DNA from: JBGSZX01 sp964640545
Lineage (GTDB): Bacteria > Bdellovibrionota > UBA2428
Direction: 5' to 3'
NCBI GenBank assembly: GCA_964640545.1
Contig: CAZXHL010000015.1
Location: 1 to 38,112, forward strand
Length of the DNA stretch: 38,112 nt
Shown: piece after piece, positions 33,038 to 38,112 of the stretch
How positions within the stretch are numbered: the first letter of the stretch is position 1
Layout of the letters: each line of letters begins with the position of its first letter
Position numbers and translations under genes: made by a program
Notes under the pieces: model-generated
Seen by the model: the letters and a program-made list of their open reading frames with translations, nothing else
What the model was told of the DNA's origin: nothing
The model's database searches: none

Positions 33038-33079
33038 CGGGTCGAGTTTAAAATTGCGCCTTTAGAGGAGAGAGCGTTG

Positions 33080-33625
33080 ATGAAAGACTTATCTTTAATT
33101 GTTGCGATGACCCGGAACAGAGTGATCGGCATCAACAATCAATTGCCGTGGCACCTACCCGAAGACTTAAAATATTTTAAAGAAGTCACCATGGGTTCGC
33201 CGATGATCATGGGTAGAAAAACTTTTGAATCTATCGGAAGACTTTTGCCGGGAAGACTCAACATCATTGTGACCCGCAATCGAAATTATTCTCCCGAAGA
33301 ATTCCTCAAATCAAAAGGCATTGATCTCACGCCTGAAAAACGAGCTTTAGCCCTCGTTACAAACTCTCTAGAAGAAGCCATCGAAGCTTCACACGCAAAC
33401 AATCAGCAATCACAAAACTCAAAAACCCCTTTCTTAATTGGCGGCGCAGAACTCTTCCAGCAAGGCATAGATCTCTGCACTAAGCTCTACATCACTTGGA
33501 TCGACAAAGATTTTGCGGGAGACGCCTTCTTTCCTGAGCTTAGTTTGGACCAATATAGCCAAACTCAATGCCTGGAAAAAACCTCTCCCTACCCGCACAG
33601 CTATTGCGTGTATTCGCGCATTTAG
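33080..33625 (+). CDS. folA: dihydrofolate reductase
   Basis: FolA reduces dihydrofolate with NADPH. Visible motifs: LSLIVAMTRNRVIGINNQLP with the WHLPEDLKYF active-site helix (the catalytic acid is in this helix), MGSPMIMGRKTFESIGRLLP, LNIIVTRN, and FLIGGAELFQQGI. At 181 residues it is a little longer than usual (about 160), due to an insert around residues 75-110. The ATG at 33080 is preferred because AGGAGA lies seven to nine bases upstream; a TTG one codon earlier is also in frame. It follows thyA by 42 bases. Confidence 0.96.
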   Translation: MKDLSLIVAMTRNRVIGINNQLPWHLPEDLKYFKEVTMGSPMIMGRKTFESIGRLLPGRLNIIVTRNRNYSPEEFLKSKGIDLTPEKRALALVTNSLEEAIEASHANNQQSQNSKTPFLIGGAELFQQGIDLCTKLYITWIDKDFAGDAFFPELSLDQYSQTQCLEKTSPYPHSYCVYSRI

Positions 33626-33631
33626 CCCAAG

Positions 33632-33655
33632 ACGCCCGCCCAGGCGTGCTTTTTT
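33632..33655 (+). terminator. rho-independent terminator after folA
   Basis: ACGCC (33632-33636) pairs with GGCGT (33643-33647) around a six-base loop, followed by GC and six T (33650-33655). The stem is short but GC-rich. Confidence 0.65.
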
Positions 33656-33684
33656 CTAGACAAGCCCCACTCAGCTCTCTAACA

Positions 33685-33720
33685 GCTCCTTAAACCCTTT
33701 CTTGAATTTCCATAAGGAGC
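33685..33720 (+). promoter_or_regulatory. hairpin sequestering the ribosome-binding site of the S41-like gene
   Basis: GCTCCTTA (33685-33692) is a perfect complement of TAAGGAGC (33713-33720), with a 20-base loop. The right arm holds the AAGGAG site for the ATG at 33726. In the closed form ribosome binding would be blocked. Confidence 0.55.
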
Positions 33721-33725
33721 CCTAA

Positions 33726-35468
33726 ATGAAAGCATTTCCCCACCTAAAATCTCTACTTCTAATGACCCTAATCTCAGCGAATTTTCTTGCGATCTCTTCC
33801 GCCAACGCCGCAGAAACTCGCAAGCAGAAAATGATGGCCCGAGACCTTCAGACCATCGAAGGTTTTTTCGACACCGCCTACGCGCCCGCCGATTGGAAGA
33901 AAGCTTTTTCTGGATGGGTGCTAGAAAACGAAATTGCCGACGCCAAAGCCAAGGTACTAGCAAACCCCGAGATCACCACAAAAGATTTTCAAAAAATCCT
34001 CAGAGATTTTTTCTACTCCACAAAAGATTATCATGTTGGAGCCAAATTTTATTCTACAGAAAGAGCCTTGCTGCCCCTTGAGATTCGAGGATCACAAGGA
34101 CGTTATTTTATTGTCAACATCAACCGCGATGAACTCTCAGCACAGAGTTTTCCCTACAATGTCGGCGATGAACTTATCAGCATAGGCGGCCGTTCCGTAG
34201 AAGACGAAATTACAAAGTTGAAAGCAGAAGTCGGCCAAAACTCAGACTTGACCGATCAAGCACTAGCTGAACTATATCTGACTTTCAGAACAGGATCTAA
34301 CGCCATGACGGTTCCCTCTGGGAATGTGGTTCTCGGCATCAAGCGCAAAGGCTCGAACACAGTCTCAACCCATCAACTCACCTGGATTTACTCTTCCGAA
34401 AGTATTGGCGAGCTCCCTTCTCTGCCGACTCCCGAAGCTAGCAACTCTCGCAGACTTGCAAACCCTAGCACTCCCGCAGCCCGGGCCGCACACCTTCTGC
34501 AAAGCAAACAAATGATTTCTCCAATAGCCGAAGAGCTTTCCACTCGCCCAGGGGCCTCGGCTTCCTTCAACATTGGGAGCAAGACTTCATTCATCCCGGC
34601 ACTCGGGTCGAAGATTTGGAGCACGGGTGAGAAAGATTTGTTTGATGCGTATATATTCCAAGACAAAGATCGCAAGTTAATGGGATACGTGCGAATTCCA
34701 TCTTACGTCGCTGGTGCTGAACATGCGGCAGAATTTGCCAAAATCATTCGCAAATTAGAAACCCATACCGAAGGCCTTGTAATTGACCAAGTGAACAATC
34801 CTGGTGGCTCCGTGTTTTATCTCTACGCCCTCGCATCCATGCTAAGCGATAAGGCCTTGTACACTCCGAGACATCGTATGACGATCACTCAAGCCGATGT
34901 TGCTGAGGCTCTCTTCACTCTGCCAGAGCTGCGCAAGATACGCACAGACGAAGAAGCAAAGCTTTTCTTCGGCGACACCGTAGGCGGCTTCCCCGTCGAT
35001 AAAACTTTCGTCCACTTCACGATCAAATTTTTTCAATTTATGGTTGATGAATGGAATGCAGGGAGGCAGCTCACAAGGCCTTATCACCTTTGGGGCGCTG
35101 ACCAGATCAACCCAAGCAAAGTGGCACAATACACAAAACCTATTTTGCTTTTGACCAATGAACTTGATTTTTCTGGCGGAGACTTTTTTCCAGCCATTCT
35201 TCAAGACAACAAACGTGTAACGATTCTTGGAACTCGTACCGCTGGAGCCGGCGGGTATGTCATGAGACAAAGCTTTCCAAACATTTTTGGACTAGGCTTC
35301 TTCTCGTTGACAGGCTCCATAGCTGAGCGCGTTGACCAAAACCCCATCGAGAACCTAGGGGTCACACCCGACGTCCCTTACGCCCTCACCCCCGAAGACT
35401 TCCAAAACAACTTCAAAGGATACACTCAAAGTATTCTCTCCACTCTTAGAACGTTAATTTCCGAATAA
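33726..35468 (+). CDS. secreted S41-family (C-terminal-processing-like) peptidase
   Basis: A 580-residue exported protein. The signal peptide is LLLMTLISANFLAISSANA. A helical N-terminal region is followed by a PDZ-like stretch (NVGDELISIGGRSVEDEI, about 140-160) and the S41 core. In the core, LMGYVRIPSY and GLVIDQVNNPGGSVFYLY are the family's 'g.idlR.N.GG'. The nucleophile is Ser483 in LDFSGGDFFPAILQDNKRV, followed by ILGTRTAGAGG. CtpA-type enzymes have a catalytic Lys in 'GEKT', where this has Arg (GTRT), so a variant mechanism or reduced activity is possible. Regions 215-300 and 380-440 are inserts. The strong ribosome site sits in a hairpin just upstream. Confidence 0.85.
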   Translation: MKAFPHLKSLLLMTLISANFLAISSANAAETRKQKMMARDLQTIEGFFDTAYAPADWKKAFSGWVLENEIADAKAKVLANPEITTKDFQKILRDFFYSTKDYHVGAKFYSTERALLPLEIRGSQGRYFIVNINRDELSAQSFPYNVGDELISIGGRSVEDEITKLKAEVGQNSDLTDQALAELYLTFRTGSNAMTVPSGNVVLGIKRKGSNTVSTHQLTWIYSSESIGELPSLPTPEASNSRRLANPSTPAARAAHLLQSKQMISPIAEELSTRPGASASFNIGSKTSFIPALGSKIWSTGEKDLFDAYIFQDKDRKLMGYVRIPSYVAGAEHAAEFAKIIRKLETHTEGLVIDQVNNPGGSVFYLYALASMLSDKALYTPRHRMTITQADVAEALFTLPELRKIRTDEEAKLFFGDTVGGFPVDKTFVHFTIKFFQFMVDEWNAGRQLTRPYHLWGADQINPSKVAQYTKPILLLTNELDFSGGDFFPAILQDNKRVTILGTRTAGAGGYVMRQSFPNIFGLGFFSLTGSIAERVDQNPIENLGVTPDVPYALTPEDFQNNFKGYTQSILSTLRTLISE

Positions 35469-35484
35469 TACAATTTCAAACAAA

Positions 35485-35515
35485 CCCCTGGCGCAAAGCA
35501 AAGTGCGCTCAGGGG
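35485..35515 (+). terminator. GC-rich hairpin after the S41-like gene
   Basis: CCCCTGGCGCA (35485-35495) pairs with TGCGC-T-CAGGGG (35504-35515), with one bulged T. There is no T-run. Competing pairings exist: GCGCAAAGC (35491-35499) with GCTTTGCGC (35532-35540), and AGGGGCC (35511-35517) with GGCCCCT (35543-35549). It may be a rho-type transcript end or a switching structure. Confidence 0.5.
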
Positions 35516-36072
35516 CCCTTCCGGGCTCAGAGCTTTGCGCTCGGCCCCTCCTTAATTGCTAGGCGCGGATTGTGGACCGCGGTTTGCGGCGGCGGGTTTA
35601 GCAAGAAGCTCGCACCCCAAAAAAAATAGACGAGGTGCTTATAGCGTTTACTCGCACACGTGCGTCCCGCCTTCAACCTTCACTCGCACATTTTAGCCAT
35701 TCTACATTGCTTGATGCATGCACCTGCATTCTTATTGTGGATAGATGAAGTCTCCCAACAAACAATCGACAACCAAGAAGGCCAAAGAAGCTGCGCAATA
35801 GATCCAGCGAATTGTCCTCAGAACTCGTGTACCCGTGAGTACTCAAACAAAGTGCATTCAACAATAACGATAGAAGCACCGCGGCATCGGTAGACGCGCC
35901 CCGGACGGGCTCAAGCCCTCCCTGCCATGTTAAGATTCGATGAAGCCGTCAAAACTGTGACGCTTTCGTGCTCTTTATCTGCCGGGAAGGAATGACATGG
36001 CACAGCATCTCCAGCCAGCCGCCCCAAATACAGCACGCAAAACTCCGAAACATACGCTCCATTCATAAATTC
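35516..36072. other. gene-free spacer between the S41-like gene and motA
   Basis: About 560 bases with no convincing coding region on either strand; short ORFs here lack ribosome sites and protein-like composition. The stretch is more GC-rich than its neighbours in places and full of small palindromes, such as GGGC-TCAA-GCCC near 35909 and CGTCA/TGACG near 35948. It may hold an untranslated RNA or a decayed gene; neither is supported beyond this. Confidence 0.5.
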
Positions 36073-36100
36073 TAAAGCTCCGCCTCCGTCCTGACGATAA
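36073..36100 (+). promoter_or_regulatory. sigma28 (FliA)-like promoter upstream of motA
   Basis: TAAAGCTC (36073-36080) and GACGATAA (36093-36100) are 12 bases apart. They resemble the flagellar sigma28 consensus TAAAGTTT-N11-GCCGATAA, with seven of eight matches in the -10 half. The predicted start falls at or next to the motA ATG at 36108. Confidence 0.5.
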
Positions 36101-36107
36101 TAGGAAC

Positions 36108-37001
36108 ATGGGATTTGTAGGTCTAATATTACTATTTGTATGTACCTTTGGTGGTTTCATGATGGGAGCCAAGTGGAATCTAGGCTTCTTTGGAGTCTTC
36201 TTTCACCCTGGGGAGTATGTCATTATCCTCGGTGCAGCCCTTGCGGCCCTCATTATTTCCACCCCCATGAAACACATCAAGCAGATTTTTGGATACAGCC
36301 TCAAATCTCTCAGCATAAAAGACATGGGCAAAGCAGAATTTATGGAAGGCTTGCAACTTATGTATGAACTCTTCCAGGCACAGAAGAAAGATGGCGTTCA
36401 AGCCGTCGAAGGCCACATCGAGGATCCCGGCAACTCTGCTATTTTCCAGAAATATCCAGGCATTCTCAACAATCACCACGCCGTAGAATTTATTGCTGAC
36501 TCTATGAGAACGTTTATTTCAGGAGGTCCTTCTCCTTATGATATGGACGACCTATTAACGGCTGACCTAGAAGTCATGCACGAAGAAGAGCACATCATCC
36601 CTTCACAAATTCAAACCACGGCCGACGCCTTTCCCGCTATCGGGATCGTTGCCGCCGTACTCGGGATCATTATCACGATGGGAAGTATTGCGGAAGGTCC
36701 CGAAGTCGTCGGTGGAAAAGTCGCCGCAGCCCTAGTGGGAACGTTCCTCGGGATTTTCGTAGGATATGGAATTGTAGGTCCCATGGCGAAGCGTGTGGAA
36801 TTTCACTTCCAAGCGGAAGGTGTTTTCTTCAACATGCTTAAAGCAGGAATACTTGCGAACTGCCGAGGCTTGCCTCCTTCTGTGAGTATCGAGTTTGCCA
36901 GACGAAGCATTGTTCCCACAGAGCGTCCTACATTCAAAGAACTAGAAGAAACTCTTAAAAACGCAGCAGCAGGTGGCGGAGGCGCAAAACAAGCCGCGTA
37001 A
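36108..37001 (+). CDS. motA: flagellar motor stator protein MotA
   Basis: MotA is the four-helix stator subunit that with MotB converts ion flow to flagellar torque. It begins FVGLILLFVCTFGGFMMGA, with the second helix GEYVIILGAALAALIIS. The cytoplasmic loop contains MEGLQLMYELF and the region homologous to the charged torque segment. Helices 3 and 4 read FPAIGIVAAVLGIIITMGSI and GKVAAALVGTFLGIFVGYGI, with the conserved Pro at VGPMAKR. At 297 residues the length is normal. A sigma28-like promoter abuts the gene, and motB follows after 21 bases. Confidence 0.95.
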   Translation: MGFVGLILLFVCTFGGFMMGAKWNLGFFGVFFHPGEYVIILGAALAALIISTPMKHIKQIFGYSLKSLSIKDMGKAEFMEGLQLMYELFQAQKKDGVQAVEGHIEDPGNSAIFQKYPGILNNHHAVEFIADSMRTFISGGPSPYDMDDLLTADLEVMHEEEHIIPSQIQTTADAFPAIGIVAAVLGIIITMGSIAEGPEVVGGKVAAALVGTFLGIFVGYGIVGPMAKRVEFHFQAEGVFFNMLKAGILANCRGLPPSVSIEFARRSIVPTERPTFKELEETLKNAAAGGGGAKQAA

Positions 37002-37022
37002 TGCGGAAAAGCGCAAATCACA

Positions 37023-37838
37023 ATGAGTGACGACAGCACACCGATAATCATCAAGAAGATAAAAAAAGGCGGACACGGCCACCATGGTGGTGCGTGGAAA
37101 GTAGCCTATGCCGACTTCGTAACTGCGATGATGGCCTTCTTCATGGTGATGTGGATTGTGGGAATGAGTCAGCAAGACAAAGAAACGATTCAAAGGTACT
37201 TCAACGACCCATTAAAATTTATGGATGGAAGTGCAGAGCTCAACATGGGATTCTTTGATAGCGCGCAAGGACAACAGGCCGTCAACGCCAACAAGTCCGG
37301 CGGCGTTACGGATTCTTCAAAAGCAGGTGGCCTAACAAGACTTCATCTCTTAGCTCAAGAAGTTGAAGCTGGGTTTACTCCAATCAAAAACGAAATTTAC
37401 AATCTCAAAGTTTACCCCGACAGAATTCAATTTGCGATTTCAGCGCATTCTTTGTTTTCTCCAGGAGGCGCGCTCCTAAAAAGATCCGCAGAGCCTATTC
37501 TCAATCGAGTCGCCGAAGTCCTAAAAGGACTCAATGCTTACTTTATGATCGAAGCCCACACCGATGATCTTCGTGTAGACAGCCCCGACTATCCAAGCAA
37601 CTGGGAGCTTTCTGCGGCACGCGCATCCACAGTTGTGAGATACTTTATTGAGGGACACTACATCGACCCCACTCGCCTGACTCTTATGGGAGCTGGGCAA
37701 TATCGCCCTATCGCCGATAACGCCACACCAGAAGGCCGTGCCAAAAACAGAAGAATTGACATTTATATCGTGCCAAATGGAACAGACCGCACTGCTCTTC
37801 GCAGCCCGGCCTCAGAAGGCCGCCCTCCGAGCAAATAA
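37023..37838 (+). CDS. motB: flagellar motor stator protein MotB
   Basis: MotB anchors the stator to peptidoglycan and carries the ion-binding Asp. The N-terminus is basic and His/Gly-rich. The single membrane helix AYADFVTAMMAFFMVMWIV contains the essential Asp31 (YADF). The periplasmic OmpA-like domain (about 145-260) shows IEAHTDDLR, NWELSAARASTVVRYFIE and AKNRRIDIYIVP. At 271 residues the length is normal. A hairpin follows the stop. No strong ribosome site precedes the ATG, so translation may be coupled to motA. Confidence 0.95.
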   Translation: MSDDSTPIIIKKIKKGGHGHHGGAWKVAYADFVTAMMAFFMVMWIVGMSQQDKETIQRYFNDPLKFMDGSAELNMGFFDSAQGQQAVNANKSGGVTDSSKAGGLTRLHLLAQEVEAGFTPIKNEIYNLKVYPDRIQFAISAHSLFSPGGALLKRSAEPILNRVAEVLKGLNAYFMIEAHTDDLRVDSPDYPSNWELSAARASTVVRYFIEGHYIDPTRLTLMGAGQYRPIADNATPEGRAKNRRIDIYIVPNGTDRTALRSPASEGRPPSK

Positions 37839-37847
37839 AGCTTTCCC

Positions 37848-37882
37848 GTGTTGGGCGACAACAATCGTTGGCGTCCTAACAC
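37848..37882 (+). terminator. extended hairpin after motB
   Basis: GTGTTGGG (37848-37855) pairs with CCTAACAC (37875-37882) with one G-T. Inside it CGACAAC (37856-37862) pairs with GTTGGCG (37867-37873) with one mismatch. One T is bulged and the loop is AATC. No T-run follows, so termination is likely but not certain. Confidence 0.5.
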
Positions 37883-37987
37883 AAACTTCACACATTGACG
37901 CTGAGAATCTTCGTACCATAAGGGATAAGGATAAAGTTTTTTTAATGGGTTAAGTCTGTGCACCAGCATTCCGAAAAGGATTCAGGT

Positions 37988-38112
37988 ATGCCGTACACAA
38001 AATCGAGATTAACAACGAGACCATCAAATAACTTGCAAAAGGTAGGACGTATGATGAGACCGCAAGAAATTATTGGGAAAAAATTTAAGACGTTAGTCGT
38101 AGGAATGACTAT
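37988..38112 (+). CDS. start of an unidentified gene, truncated by the window edge
   Basis: An open frame runs from ATG 37988 to the end of the window (41 codons): MPYTKSRLTTRPSN, then QKVGRMMRPQEIIGKKF and KTLVVGMT. The AAAGGA near 37975 is a possible ribosome site. Internal ATGs at 38051/38054 with AGGA upstream are alternative starts. A signalling or motility gene after motAB would be common, but the visible part is too short to name. Confidence 0.45.
   Translation, partial: MPYTKSRLTTRPSNNLQKVGRMMRPQEIIGKKFKTLVVGMT

Noticed and set aside
35660..35893. 77-residue plus-strand ORF in the spacer before motA
   Set aside because: No ribosome site, no recognisable motif, and base use unlike neighbouring genes.
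35889..35932. tRNA-Leu-like words: GGTAGACGCGC (D-arm-like) and GGGCTCAAGCCC (T-arm-like)
   Set aside because: No anticodon arm or acceptor pairing can be formed, and the T-stem does not pair. Probably chance, or at most a decayed fragment.
37895..37930. TTGACG and GATAAGGATAAAG before the last partial gene as a promoter
   Set aside because: No -10 at 16-18 bases fits; the match is too weak to annotate.

Overview
The window looks like a chromosomal segment of a Gram-negative bacterium, most likely a member of the Bdellovibrionota (Bdellovibrio-like) or a neighbouring deltaproteobacterial group. It has moderate GC, an FtsZ with a DIPAFL-type C-terminal peptide, an outer-membrane TolC channel with an RND pump, many lipoproteins and secreted Cys-rich proteins, a subtilase with a GlyGly-CTERM-like tail, a NamZ-type muramidase and a MotAB stator pair. 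The lineage is inferred from gene content; no search was possible.

Layout. (i) 1-1732: a truncated secreted protein on the minus strand, then three plus-strand ORFs joined by ATGA overlaps: a degenerate ECF-sigma-like protein, a 68-residue anti-sigma-like protein and a HEPN-like protein with an RX4H motif. (ii) 1729-6350, minus: the end of a division (dcw) cluster, ddl-ftsQ-ftsA-ftsZ, without murB/murC upstream. (iii) 6517-13756, plus: TolC-like protein, RND permease (no membrane-fusion protein between them), a VKOR-DsbA fusion and MgtE. (iv) 13758-13992: a nested inverted-repeat element that folds almost end to end, followed by a secreted transglutaminase-like Cys-rich protein that appears to be leaderless. 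(v) 15121-17963, minus: HAD phosphatase, GHMP sugar kinase and an eight-helix membrane protein in one tight operon. (vi) 17996-20062: a membrane Fe-S oxidoreductase of the EMO/HdrD-like type, ending in a strong bidirectional terminator. (vii) 20180-22202, minus: two small secreted proteins and a HEAT-repeat membrane protein. (viii) 22351-28777, plus: a subtilase, then a five-gene run with a ThiBPQ-like ABC importer, a lipoprotein and an alpha/beta hydrolase. (ix) 28812-29999, minus: a LysM lipoprotein. (x) 30134-35468, plus: NamZ, an aspartokinase without ACT domains, ThyA, FolA and an S41-like peptidase. (xi) 35469-36107: a gene-free, hairpin-rich spacer. (xii) 36108-37838: motA-motB, then the start of an unidentified gene.

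The window is mostly housekeeping and cell-envelope functions: division, peptidoglycan precursor and recycling, efflux, oxidative protein folding, Mg2+ uptake, nucleotide/folate synthesis and motility. The parts least explained by known families are the sigma-like/HEPN module at 313-1732 and the structured element at 13758-13992. Two further patterns recur: hairpins that bury a ribosome-binding site (11123-11151 and 33685-33720), and -10 elements placed 6-7 bases before an ATG (14036, 22202, 24046, 36108), which suggests leaderless mRNAs.
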